Positions 1-10,849 of a DNA stretch of 64,000 nt are shown piece after piece. The stretch's first letter is position 1. Each line of letters opens with the position of its first letter. A model generated the notes under the pieces. It had not been told where the DNA came from. It saw nothing but the letters and a program-made list of their open reading frames with translations, and did not search any database. Source of the DNA: Bedellia somnulentella (taxonomy: Eukaryota; Arthropoda; Insecta; Lepidoptera; Bedelliidae); assembly GCA_963576735.1 (NCBI GenBank), contig OY755175.1:14276401-14340400 (forward strand), read 5' to 3'. A program made the position numbers and the translations under genes.

Positions 1-241
1 GAGTCAACGTTACATTTACAAGATCAATTAAGTCTCACTTTGAAAAAAATATTGTTTGTATAACAGCTCAATAACCAATTCAAAATCGCAACATGGTAAA
101 AAAAAACCAACTAGTAAAGTAAATAATAAACTTAGCACAAAAAGCGTATAGTAGTCATTTAAAAATATAGATACCAAATATATTGTAAGTAACAACACAT
201 TAACCATCAGTTAGTAGTAGTATAAATATATCTGTTTACAG

Positions 242-2678
242 CGAACGAACCTCAAGACGTAGAGCTAGAAGGTAAAGTGATGAATTGTCTCAAAGAGAAG
301 TTCAGAGAATCCAAATTGACAGCATCATGCGAAAACGAATTGGCCACTATTCTGAAGGAACAGGCACTGAACTACCAACTCGACCCATTGCTCAGTAAGC
401 TGTGTAATGCAGAGATAATTACATTGTGTGCTGAACCTAATGGTGTTATGTCTAATGCTGATGGAAAGGTAAATTAGTTATATACCATTATACTTACTAA
501 CATACTTTAAGGAAGCATAATAAAGCCTTAGCCTATGTACAGGCCATGTGTAGTGTACATTTCTACAACGGACATGAATTACAATACATGAATCTTAAAT
601 TAAATTCCCATACCCATACCAATGAAATAGACTTTTATTTCAGATAAATTACGTTATCCGGATAAAAGTTACGCAGCGGAATTTAAGACACTCTTTTTAT
701 AGTTTTCAATGCAATTTATGCAAATTGTTTCTTTTAAATTTATAGAATATAATTTGAGCAGCTTTGTTTAGGGAATAGAAGAATATGATTTGGTGTTTTC
801 TTGATTTTTATTTTAAATAATTGTTCTCTGAATTCTTATAGCCCATATTAGTAATTAGACAAACAGGGTCAAAAGTGGCTGAGGAATTTCTAATTCCTTA
901 GCTCTGGCTACCCCTTCTAGGGATTTATAGCCGTGAGTGTATGTATGTATGTACAAACAGGGTAACTAAGTTTTCAAAATATTTTTACTCTTATTTATAT
1001 TGTATTTCTAAAGTCTGATTTTTAATTCGAGTCAGTAAAATGACAGGTGCAACTGTCACTGATACATCTTTTTGTATGTATCAGTGACAGTTAGTGACAG
1101 TTGCACCTGTCATTTTACTGACTCGAATTAAAAATCAGACTATAGTCTAACTATTCAATGCTAGACAAATTACTCCCTAAGATCTTAAAATGAATCAAGC
1201 AATGCGTGAAAGTTTCATCAACATTATTACACTTAATTCCAGGTAGAAGAATGCCTGAAAAATGCATTGCTGAAACACAAAATAGTGTCAGCCGAGTGTG
1301 CTAGGGAGGTGGTGCAGATCATTGAAGAGACTGAAGTTGATATTGACGCTGACCCATTGTTGGAACGCACTTGTGCTTTGGATCTGCTCAAGTATTGCAA
1401 AGACTTAGAACACGGGGCTGGGAGACGTAAGTTAATTTATATCTTTGATTTATGTACTTACTAGCTGACCCGACAGACTTCGTACCGACAAATTTGCTTA
1501 TGACAAAACTTTAGGCGTTTTTTTCGGTACTGTCAGTTCAATCAGGCGTGTATATTTTACTAGCCAAATTTTTCCGGGATAAAAAGTATTCTGCCAAATT
1601 TCATTCATATACATTATTTACTTGCGGAGCCTTTTCGCCTCAAACACATTAACATCCAAACTTTTTATTACATTTATAATATTGATAGGACTCCCAACTC
1701 AAACTTTCAAGCTGTGTATACCTCAATCGGTGGCAGAGGTACTAATACTTCTCAACATCATGTGACATTAAAGTCAACTGATACGGAACGTACTCATGTG
1801 ATAGGGGGCAGTCCTATCGCCGTTTTCATATAAATAAAATGTCACAGTACTAAGTACTACTCCATGAGTTTCCTCACTAAGTTTTCCCTGAATCACAATG
1901 ATGAAAGATACAATGGTGTATTCGGTATCCCTTAAAGAATATAGTGCACGGAGTATGACAAACCAAAGTATATAAATAATGCACAACGTGATTGATAAAG
2001 GAACGTTAGTTACGGCGCACTATGCATTTATGATCTTGTAAAAAGGTCGTCAATAGATGGGCTGATGATGTGCCTAAAGCAAGTTAAAGCTCACTGTTAA
2101 GTATAAAAGTGATTCGATTCTTCAGATCAAGGATTGTTTGTTAATATATTCGAGTGGCGATATCCAATACTTTTAATGGTTTTTCATGGATATTTTCTGT
2201 ATTATTCCAGGTTTGAAGTGTTTGAAAATAATACTAGATGATAACAACAGGAAATTAGAACCAGACTGTGAAAAGCAGCTATCTAAGAGATTGAAAATGT
2301 ACAATTTCGTCGATAGTGTAAGTAAATAACCCTTTATAATACTTTCACAACCGTTTTACGTAGCTGAATGGCAAAACTAGAAACTATTATTTAAAGTTAT
2401 ATCTCTATTTTAAGGCTAAGTGGTTAATGAATAGAATAATATATGAAGATCTTGTTTCCCCGTCCTTGATAAGATTATGTTTGTGTTCTTATGTAATGTT
2501 TTTTTTGTTTCAGGCTCATGTGATAAATGACTTTGGTGACTTCTACAAAGGAGTGTCCTCATCTCCTTCTAAGAAGTACTTTTTAATAGTAATTATTTCT
2601 ATTGTAGGTTTAATTTTTATATTTGGTTTGTATTGTGGTCGTATTACTAAGAAAGCCATGTATGTTAAGAGAAAATAG
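242..2678 (+). CDS. GLG1: Golgi apparatus protein 1 (GLG1/ESL-1) homologue, C-terminal part, four exons
   Basis: Partial gene; its 5' part lies left of the window. Exons are 242-468, 1243-1426, 2211-2317 and 2514-2678, all with AG acceptors and GT donors, and the reading phase is kept across every junction. They give about 227 residues. The protein is a run of the cysteine-rich GLG1 repeats (spaced Cys in NCLKEKF, SCENELA, KLCNAEII, LCAEPN, EECLKN, AECAREVV, TCALDLL, KYCKD, LKCLKI, DCEKQL). A single membrane segment follows near the C-terminus (YFLIVIISIVGLIFIFGLYC), then a short basic cytosolic tail starting GRITKK, as in the family. GLG1 is a type I Golgi membrane glycoprotein that binds fibroblast growth factor and E-selectin ligands in vertebrates; its insect role is only inferred. 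The introns hold repeats. No canonical AATAAA is seen just after the stop. Confidence 0.88.
870..952 (+). repeat. Family A short interspersed repeat, 3' part (in GLG1 intron)
   Basis: Matches the last third of family A: the AAAAGTGGCTGAGGAATTTC block, then TAGCTCTGGCTACCCC, then GCCGTGAGTGTATGTATG with a TATG tail. Truncated at its 5' end, like a reverse-transcribed copy. Confidence 0.75.
1012..1141. mobile_element. Foldback MITE with perfect 49-bp inverted arms
   Basis: Arms at 1012-1060 and 1093-1141 are exact reverse complements. The 32-bp centre contains a further GATACAT/ATGTATC palindrome, so nearly the whole unit folds into one hairpin. No clear target duplication is seen. Two identical arms imply a recent insertion or gene conversion. 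It lies in a GLG1 intron. Confidence 0.7.
1427..2210. other. GLG1 intron with a degenerate SINE
   Basis: The stretch 1704-1905 is a diverged - strand copy of the tRNA-SINE family B 3' half: GGCAGAGGTACTAATACTTC, then CATCATGTGACA, then GTGATAGGGGGCAGTCCTATCGC read on the + strand. At 1462-1485 the motif TAGCTGACCCGACAGACTTCG resembles termini of insect non-autonomous elements. Nothing else is recognised. Confidence 0.5.
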
Positions 2679-3174
2679 AGAGATATAAAAGTATAGAAGG
2701 AAACAATATTGTGTTTTATTTAATTTTAATAAGGAATCTTGACAGCTCAGTGCGATAAATATTTAAGGTGTGGGTGGTTATCCTGGATCAAGTTTGCTAG
2801 CAGTGAGGGAAAAACCATACAAACATATACTTACGCTATCAGTTACTACTGCGGCAGGCAGAGACTATTGATGGCTACTTTGTTTGTTCAAGAGATGGAA
2901 TACATTTTTAATTAAAAGTTATACTTTTTCATGTTACAAAGTATTCATACAAAGCAGCTATGGCGTGGGGACGTAGCAGACCATGGACTACTCATTCTGA
3001 GAGTAAAATATGACATTTAAAATGTTGGCGATTTAAATATCCTTAGGGTGTGACGTAATAAACTTATGACACTGACCTATCCCATTTCTGATTTATTACT
3101 AGAGTATACGTGCTTGTTCAGAGTGCACGTGAGGGATCGGAGGCTGGCGTCTACATGTTTACAGTGGCATAGAT
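2679..3174. other. Convergent intergenic region after GLG1
   Basis: Holds the GLG1 3' UTR. Weak similarity to family B SINE is visible around 2790-2960 (GTGAGGGAAAA and ATTCATACAAAGC). No coding potential is seen. Confidence 0.35.
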
Positions 3175-3327
3175 AGATTAGAAAGGTGGTTTCCGCAATT
3201 GGTCTCTACAGGGCCATTTCACTTTAGATTAGTAAGGTGGTTTCCGCAATTGGTCACTACAGGGCCATTTCACGTTAGATTATAAAGGTGGTTTCCGCAA
3301 TTGGTCACTACAGGGCCATTTCACGTG
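3175..3327. repeat. Three tandem copies of a 51-bp unit
   Basis: Units begin at 3175, 3226 and 3277, each with AAGGTGGTTTCCGCAATTGG, then CTACAGGGCCATTTCAC. Copies 2 and 3 differ at only a few bases and copy 1 has CTCTAC for CACTAC. This is a short minisatellite between two convergent genes. Confidence 0.85.
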
Positions 3328-3736
3328 GGCCACGGCCGTCATTTTATCCACCCAGAAGTCAACAAGTTGTGTAATAAGTTTAAAGTGATTAGTCATGCTA
3401 CCTGTTTTTTCCAAGGTGGTGTAGCGTTGGTTGTTCAATATGTTATACTCGAACATTACATAGGCATATTACCCAGATAGTGGTAAAAAATCTTCTGTAT
3501 CTATTTCCATATTGTCGTGGGTGGATGAAGTTTAGTACCAGATGCACTAGATAGTGATAGATGCTAGGGCACTGTGAAAGACGCAGGCAGAGTTAACATA
3601 ATCATCCACGAAAGTCACCCCTATACCCTGAAAGAGCCTAAAGACACCAAATGGTTACAAAATGAAATTTTTGTCTAGCTTTTGCTGAAACTTTAAGGGA
3701 CTTTCACTAATAAGTAGAGCTTAGATTTTATGATGT

Positions 3737-3742
3737 TTTATT
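3737..3742 (-). terminator. Candidate poly(A) signal of PRIM2
   Basis: AATAAA on the - strand, about 75 bp past the PRIM2 stop codon. It is the nearest canonical hexamer in the right orientation. Confidence 0.45.
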
Positions 3743-3814
3743 TATGCATTTTATAATGAGATGTACACACATAATTATATTATAGAAATTATTGATTCTT
3801 CAACCCAGATTTAT

Positions 3815-6800
3815 TTATTTTTCAATGATATCATCATCAAAATCCACTTCCATTTCTTCAATACAGTTTTCAGCTTTAACATTCTTCTCAAGTTTAATTG
3901 CTGGTTTTGCATCTACTTTAACTTCTCCTTTAATAAATTTCTGACTTTCTTCAAAGTACTGATTAGGATGGTTTATACCCAAGTCAATATTGAGGTTGTG
4001 AGCAGCATTGAAGTACTTACTACAAGCTATTTGGTAGTGCCCCTTTTTAGCCATATCTACTATGTCTTGTACCGCTGCAACAAACAAAATTTATTTACAA
4101 TTTGCTCCATGCAAAATTTGTTAATAGGGTTAGAAATTAAGTAAGTGAATCTAAGCCGTAATCTTTGCCGTGTAGTGTCGGCTTAGAATAACACTACTCC
4201 ATTTCTATCTGTGGGTGATCGTAAGAGGCTACTAAGGATATAGGGGCTTTTTAAGTGATTTTTGGGCGATGTGGTTCGAGACCCATCACCAAAAACATTT
4301 ATTATTACCATCTTTTCCCCATTAGCTTCCAAAAGTGGCTGAGGATTTTCTCATTCCAAAGCTCTGGCTACCCCATTAAGGGATTTATAAACGTGAGTAT
4401 ATGTATGAATCTAAGTACATGTCTATTAAAAGTTGCTAATCTTATGAAGGTTAGAGCTTTTCTAGCCAAATTGCTTACTTATAAACAAATAGGAAAGCAT
4501 AGAGTAATTGGATGTTAAAAAATATTTTTTCACTTTATCAAATGATTTATAGGCGTAGGGGCAGGCCTCGGCGGAGATGGCGGGAAGATCTAGATAAGTT
4601 TTTGCCGGGGTGGCCGGAGGTGGCACAGAGCCGGGACGTGTGGACTCAACAGGGGGAGGCCTTTGCCCAGCAGTGGGACACTAAAGGCTACATAAAAAAA
4701 AAAAAAACAAATGATACGGCTAATTCTTTCAAATTCAACCATGTTCATTGAAGAGAGAATTTTTAGTCAAAGTTCCTAACAAGATATATGGGGCTATTAA
4801 AAAACCCAGATGTACTCATATGCCCTAAACTTAGGTTTAGTTTTAAGCAAAATGTAGTATGTATGTACATCGACCCTGAATAGCATGGGGTAATTGCACA
4901 GCATGTGTTCCAACTACATCACATGGTTGCTTAGTCATGTCAGGTGGCATGCAGGTAGGGGGGACCCCTCACCACTCTCAACCTGATATGAAGTGAGCAG
5001 TCATGCATTTGTAATGCACTCTCGGAGTGTATGCAATATCATATTTGCTATGTTCTTAATATTTCTTGTACATTTTTAATGCTACGAATTATTATTCTTT
5101 AAATATTGCATTGTTTGTGACTGAAGTGTTACTAATTAATATATCTAAATACCGTGATAGCCCAGTGGGTAGAACACTCGGTTATCGTGCAAACGGCTAG
5201 TGTTCAAATCCTGGGTCGGGCCTACACCAATTTGTCTTTTCTAAAGACATATGTGTGGTTAATTTATCATGGTTGTTAACGGTGAGGGAAAACATCGTGA
5301 GGAAACCCACATGGCTGAGTTGTACTTAGTCATGTGACAGTGTATTCGTACAAAACGGCGATAGGCCTGCCCCCTATCACGTGAGTACACTGTCCATGCA
5401 AAACGTGGGTACTCTGAACACTAGGTGACAAAGTCACGTGATGTTCAGAAATATTAGTACCTCTGCCAACCCCTTCGGGGATATTCGGCGTGAACGTTTA
5501 TGTTATGTTTATGAAGATACATATTTTTAATGATTGGACTACTCTTCTCTTACATGTTTATAAGTAAATACTTAGCTTGCTGTTACGGTAACTAGATTAA
5601 ATGATAATATGAAGTTTGTTTTTACCTTGCATATCAAAATCATATCCTTGTAACCGGTTCTTCAAGTTGCTGGCATCACAATGCTTAAATGGACACCCAT
5701 GGCAATCTCCAGGACCTACTGTACTGTTTATTATCTTCATACAACTATATGGAGAATAATTCTTTTTGCTGCCTTCTTTACCATAATTGTAACGGATATT
5801 GTAAGCGTATTGCTTCTCAAATTTGTCCAACTCCATTATTTTTGTGAATTCTTCTCTCCAAAATCTTAAAGAATCTTCAAGAGTTACACCAATACCTTTT
5901 AAGAAGAGGCCATATTGAATTCGGCCCCCATGTTTCATATGATGAGCAGATCTGAGACTTTCATGTAATTGCCTCATGCACAAGGGGAATGACTTAACAG
6001 ACAGTGAATCTAGACTTTCAATAGGTATCACTGCCTTAGTGTCAGTGTAATCATTACCATCATATGATTGATGTAGTCCTTTTAGTAGAGAAACCAGTCT
6101 TTCATCTTGTTCTACCTCGCCCAGATGTTGACAAGCAATAGCTAAAGTCTGTTTCAAGTGCTTTTTAAATTGTGCCGACAAAACTGATACAAAATCGGTG
6201 TGTGGAATATAAGCATAGCCACCTTTCAAATAAACTCTTCTCGCTCGCACCAAATCAAGTACTTCATAAAACTTTACCTTGTAGAATTTTAAGTTATCTA
6301 TATTGGAGTTAGGTGTGGATTCTCTTAAGAAATTACTGATATCACCCTTTTCTTCTGATGGTATGTTGGTGTAGCTCAAATTATTTATTTTAAAAAAGGT
6401 ATCTACAGACTCTAATGTTTTCATTGCTTGAAATCGCATTTTAAATAATTCACATTCCCTGGTAATAAACCATCGCCGTAGTTCCTCAGTCCTACAGTAT
6501 GCTAATCTTAGAATGAAGTGAGATATGTGATCTTTGCGCCTGGCTTCTAATTCGGATTGACTCATGCTGCACTGCGATTTTTCACAAAGTTTTACATAAT
6601 GTTTTAAGCCTTGAGTTCTTAAATCAGAAATAACACATTCAACCCACGGATCGGAAAAAGGTCGGTGTCCTTTCAACGTTGATGCTGCTGCAAGACTACG
6701 AAGTAAAGCTAATCTCTCAAGTGCTAAAGCTTCAAATTCATGCAGCGAAATGTCATCAGTCGGAGGAAGTTTATACATCTGTAAATCATGTGGATAACTT

Positions 6801-6859
6801 TCGGCTAGACTGCTTAGTATATGCGTTTTGGTGGACTTACGCTTTATCTTAATTTCCAT
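3815..6859 (-). CDS. PRIM2: DNA primase large subunit (p58)
   Basis: Two exons on the - strand: 6859-5626 (start ATG at 6859) and 4074-3815 (stop TAA). The donor is CAAG|GTAAAA and the acceptor TTGCAG|CGG; phase 1 is kept, giving 497 residues against about 509 in human. Primase p58 pairs with the catalytic p48 subunit and DNA polymerase alpha to make RNA primers in the nucleus. The C-terminal 4Fe-4S domain is complete: cysteines in FPLCMRQLHESLRSAHH, SPYSCMKIIN, DCHGCPFKHC and, in exon 2, HYQIACSKYF. Other signatures are HHMKHGGRIQYGLFLKGIG and LEDSLRFWREEF. The tail is acidic (EEMEVDFDDDIIEK). The single intron (4075-5625) has taken three repeat insertions. The gene converges with GLG1. Confidence 0.96.
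4167..4408 (+). repeat. Family A repeat, full length, diverged (PRIM2 intron)
   Basis: Starts GCCGTGTAGTGTCGGCTTAG, passes through GATCGTAAGAGGCTACTAAGG, TTTTTGGGCGATGTGG and ACCATCTTTTCCCC, and ends CGTGAGTATATGTATG. It lies antisense to PRIM2. Confidence 0.85.
4545..4705 (+). pseudogene. LINE reverse-transcriptase C-terminal fragment
   Basis: The translation reads RRRGRPRRRWREDL, then AQSRDVWTQQGEAFAQQWD and a stop, followed by a run of twelve A at 4695-4706. GRP-RRW-DDL and GEAFAQQWD are the usual C-terminal end of insect LINE polymerases. Only this 5'-truncated end remains, in the PRIM2 intron and antisense to the gene. Confidence 0.6.
5151..5512 (+). mobile_element. tRNA-derived SINE (family B), full length
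   Basis: The head has a pol III A box (TGATAGCCCAGTGGGT, 5155-5170) and B box (TGTTCAAATCC, 5201-5211), as in a tRNA. A body of about 290 bp ends GATATTCGGCGTGAACG with a TTATGTTATGTTT tail. A near-identical copy lies at 32345-32706; other copies are partial. It lies in the PRIM2 intron, antisense to the gene. Confidence 0.85.
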
Positions 6860-7140
6860 TTTGAATTACAACCCAAACAGTTCCAGTAAGAGTACAACCA
6901 GATCAAAATACCACTCTGCAGGACACTCGCAGCATGGACCACATAAACTTACTAAACCTTGATATAGTTTTGTAATTTAATCAGAAATATAACAAATTAA
7001 CAAATTTGTTTATAATGTAAAAGTAAATTAGTTAGATTTACGCGCGAAAATGTTCAATTCAATTAAATTTTTATGTAGTGGCTTTTATCGTGTTGACCAC
7101 AATAATTTCGCCAGTTAAAACACTGACTGGTTTGGAATCT
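6860..7140. promoter_or_regulatory. Upstream region of PRIM2
   Basis: Must hold the PRIM2 promoter and 5' UTR by position. No TATA box or other core motif stands out. Confidence 0.3.
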
Positions 7141-7345
7141 CTAGGAGTGTAGCTTCTTGACAGAGTTGCATGAAAGTGATTATGGACTTAGAATGGGTGG
7201 ATTCATCATTAAATGCCTCTTGTATAATGAAGATCCAGTGCTACTTGCATCGTCGGCAGAAGAGTTGCAAGAGATGATGAATATTGCATGTGAGTCTTTC
7301 GTAAGAAAGAAAATAAGGGTGATTCATATCTATGTCGTAGGATGA
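7141..7345 (+). pseudogene. RTE-like reverse-transcriptase fragment
   Basis: The translation LHESDYGLRMGGFIIKCLLY, then EDPVLLASSAEELQEM, is the RT palm segment of lepidopteran RTE-type elements. The catalytic YADD has decayed to YNED. The fragment ends abruptly. Confidence 0.6.
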
Positions 7346-7355
7346 TATGATGTTT

Positions 7356-7457
7356 AGGTTTTTTGCAAAAAACCTAGGGATTTTGCAAAAATGCGGATAA
7401 TTAGACAACGATTATAATATTTTCTAATCTTACTAGGTTTTTTGCAAAAAAACTAGT
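7356..7457. repeat. Two TTTTTTGCAAAAAA palindromes
   Basis: 7356-7375 is a 20-bp palindrome (AGGTTTTTTGCAAAAAACCT). 7432-7457 reads ACTAGGTTTTTTGC, then AAAAAAACTAGT, a near-palindrome with the same core. They may be ends or internal repeats of an unclassified element. Confidence 0.4.
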
Positions 7458-7565
7458 TGGTTTAGTAAGATTGTACTTCTCTAATGCTGATTGGCTAAAA
7501 AAATAAAATTCTGACTGATTTCTTATTGCTCGCCTACACTTATTCTGATTGGTTCGTCATTGTGG

Positions 7566-7961
7566 TATTGAGATATTATAGCTAGAGTTATAAAGGGTAA
7601 GAAATGACAATACTTATTAGATAATAGGAATTAAATATATTTTTTTACAATTTTGTTGGAGTATAATTACAATCACGTTCGGACATATTATACACAGATC
7701 AAGTTACCCCAAACTAAGTAACACTTGTATTATGGGACACTAACTCAGCGATATATTTAATATAATATAACACACATAATACTATGCTCATCACATAAAT
7801 GTTGCTCTCAGGATCAAACCCGCAACCTCCAGACCGAAAAGTCAAGTCATACACCCGACCACGGACGTCTTCAATATAGGTAGGAACAATAAAGTAAGTA
7901 CGTTTTAAATTGTACTATTGAGGTATTATAGCTAGAATTATAAAGGGAAATGACAATACTT
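7566..7961. repeat. Direct repeat of about 46-50 bp flanking 300 bp
   Basis: 7566-7615 and 7916-7961 share TATTGAG-TATTATAGCTAGA, then TTATAAAGGG and AAATGACAATACTT, with a few changes and a 4-base gap. Between them, 7808-7870 is a tRNA-like SINE head on the - strand (CAGGATCAAACCCGCAACCTCC is a B box in reverse). Confidence 0.55.
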
Positions 7962-9330
7962 GGAATTTGGAAGTCCGCATTTGTATCACCCGTTCACAAA
8001 AAAGGAGATAAAGCTAATGTAGAAAATTACAGACCTATCTCTAAGTTATGTCTCTTTGCTAAAATTTTGGAAAGATTGGTATATAACCAACTTTATGCAG
8101 CTTTAAAGTCTTCATTCAGCCTTGAGCAACACGGCTTCTTGAAAAAACGGTCTACAACATCTAATTTAATTCTCGCCCATGATCTTATATCGAAAGGTAT
8201 GGATGAAGGTAGTCAGGTTGATGTCATATACACCGACTACAGCAAGTGTTTTTTTTGATTGAATTGACCACAGCCTACTCCTTGCCAAGCTATCCGTTGC
8301 TGGCATTCATGGTGACTTGCTAAGATGGTTCTCTTCATATATCGAAAATCGTAGTCAGGCAGTGGTTCTCTCAGGTTTCTCATCTAACTGGACTATAATA
8401 TCATCAGGAGTACCTCAAGGATCCTTATTAGGGCCTCTTCTATTTATAATATTTATCAATGAAATTAATTACTGTTTCCACAACTCTAAGATATTATTAT
8501 TTGCAGACGATATGAAAGTTTTGAAAACCATTAATGACCATCTTGACATAGAACTACTCCAAAACGATCTGGACCGATTTACTCTTTATTGCGAAGAGAA
8601 TAAGCTATGTCTAAATGTATCTAAATGTTTCTTTGTAAGTTACTCACGCAAATCAAGAGTTTTGAACAATAGTTATATTTTAAAAGGACAAAATGTTCTG
8701 AAAGTAGATGTAATTAGGGACCTGGGAGTACTATTTGACTCTAAGCTGTTGTTTGATAAACACGTGGACAGTATAGTGTCAAAGTCATCAAAAGCTCTGG
8801 GATTCTTGATGAGAACTTGTGCTGGTTTTGATAATATCAAAGCTATTAAGATTATCTACTGCTCGTTTGTTAGAAGCCATTTAGAATACGCGTCGCAAGT
8901 ATGGAACCCGAACTATAACATCTATATTCGGCGTATCGAGGGTATCCAAAGGAGGTTACTTCGATATGTTGATTACAAAACGCGACAATATACAGCCGGT
9001 TACCATCAGAGATGCATTCGATATCACTTCTTGCCCCTTGAAGCCAGGCGCCATATAAGTGACATGTGTTACTTGTTTGATATTGTTAGAGGAGTAGTGG
9101 ATTGTCCCGAGTTGCTTAGCAAAATGTACTTACGCACCAACCAAAAGGCCTTAAGGAAACGATCCGTCTTAAGTGTCCCAAAAGCTAATACCAATTATAG
9201 GCGTAACTCATTTCTATTACGTGCATGTACTAAATTTAATGAATCAATAGTTGATTTAGATATTTTCGATACAAGCACTACAAGAGTAAGAAAATTATTA
9301 ACTAATTTACATTTCGGCCAATAATTTCTA
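7962..9330 (+). mobile_element. 5'-truncated non-LTR retrotransposon, RT domain to 3' end
   Basis: The reverse transcriptase reads SPVHKKGDKANVENYRPIS and EQHGFLKKRST, then after a break YIENRSQAV, SSGVPQGSLLGPLLF and LFADDMKVL (catalytic FADD at 8500-8511), plus the C-terminal region to a stop at 9324. The A/T-rich tail is at 9487-9525. The frame breaks at 8246-8256, where an eight-T run has shifted by one and an expected Arg codon is TGA. The endonuclease domain is missing. The order of motifs fits the Jockey/CR1/L2 group; the exact clade is not decided. Otherwise the frame is open for 335 residues, so the copy is fairly young. Confidence 0.85.
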
Positions 9331-9530
9331 CACTAAACTCAACATTATAATTATTTAATTTTTTACCTAAATTTTTTAGTCCTGTAAGTATTATGTAATT
9401 TTCCTATAGGTGAAGATTTGTAAATGGCATTGTGTATTCATAATTAGTATTATATTGTTTGTATTTGTCTGTTAATCTTCCAAAGAAAATAAAATAAAAA
9501 AATAAAATAAATAAATTACGAATAATTTTT

Positions 9531-10500
9531 TTACGGGACTAACTTTGTTACTTGACAAAAAAAACAGCTGTTCCATAAGTGCAAGTTATGTAAATATCAT
9601 ACGGGTCATCATGGGTATAGTGGGGTCTATGTTTGTATTTTGAAAAATAAAAGACAGCACTATTTTGTACATGAGTTTTACTGCATTATTTACTATTGAC
9701 CTTTAAACAAAATCAGTTTCGTGTGAAAATTTCGAATTCATTCGTCTATTTCAGTCACATTTTTCAAAAGATGATGTATTCGTACATCTAAGTATTTTAA
9801 AGCTATAGCCTTTATTAACAGCACAAGGTGGTTTTCGAACGGATTTTGCTCTCTGATGTGGTCGTTTAATGTCGGAAATATTCTTTTACCTAAATTCTTT
9901 TTCAAAACAACTGCGACCATTTGAGCCAAAGCTTAGTTTTGGACAAAAACGAGATGCCTTTCAATTTTATAGTATGCCTCAAAACTTTGGTTGATTTCCA
10001 ATTGCATCTTCCAGTGGCCGCAATCCATATTTCTCGTAGATTCGGGTCTTTAGGAAAACTGTAAGGAATACGAAGAAATTAAATAAATATAACATATTTA
10101 TTACTTACTAATTCCGTAGATAACAATTGGAAATCATTCAGCGTCGCTATAGCGCGACGAAATTCATAATATACTCACTCATTAACACCAGTTTACTAAT
10201 TTAAAAAATTTACCCTAATGACAGGGTAGGATGAAAACGTGAATTATGGCAACACTGAGATACTGCATATTTTTAGGTTATACTATCAAAAAATTGCTCA
10301 AAATAACTAAAGAAAATGCTAGTAATCTAGTTCAACGTAATTAACATTTGAATCACTTATTTTCTGAGCGCGCAATGTATTTATTATGTATTTATCTGTA
10401 GAAAAACATTAAAAAACTCACTCACTTGTGGAAAGTCAATCCTTCGATGTGTTTTTCGCTGTGGCTTCCGCAGCCAAGCACAGCACGCTACACCCAACCG
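9531..10500. other. Intergenic stretch with a possible transposase remnant
   Basis: On the - strand 9738-9929 encodes a fragment with FENHLVLLIKAIALKYLDVRIHHLLKN, resembling the end of P-element/THAP-type transposases common in Lepidoptera. This is a weak match by eye. The rest shows no coding potential. Confidence 0.3.
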
Positions 10501-10637
10501 TACCTCACTAAATAATAACTTAACTAATGGAGTCTCTTTTGTCACAATAACAATATACAAATGAATACCATACCTCACTAAATAATAACTTAACTAATGG
10601 AGTCTCTTTTGTCACAATAACAATATACAAATGAATA
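10501..10637. repeat. Tandem duplication, 67 bp identical, 70-bp period
   Basis: 10501-10567 and 10571-10637 are identical (TACCTCACTAAATAATAACT to ACAAATGAATA), separated by CCA. The duplication is recent. Confidence 0.9.
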
Positions 10638-10849
10638 ACATCTTTCTCAAAATCAAAAGAAAACCAAAATCACTCACAAGTCGACGCTTTGTTTGTCACA
10701 ATTTAAAAGTGTGACATCAACAAAACGGGTTACGCGATAGAGATGACAATAAAGATTTGTGTCTCTTTTTAACATATAAGAACTTAAATAAGGGCTTCTC
10801 TTTTTAAAATGGATGACGTAACATCGCTCTGTCTATAGTGTTCATAGTC

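Noticed and set aside
3175..3327. CRISPR-like array
   Set aside because: Direct tandem repeats with no spacers, in a eukaryotic genome.
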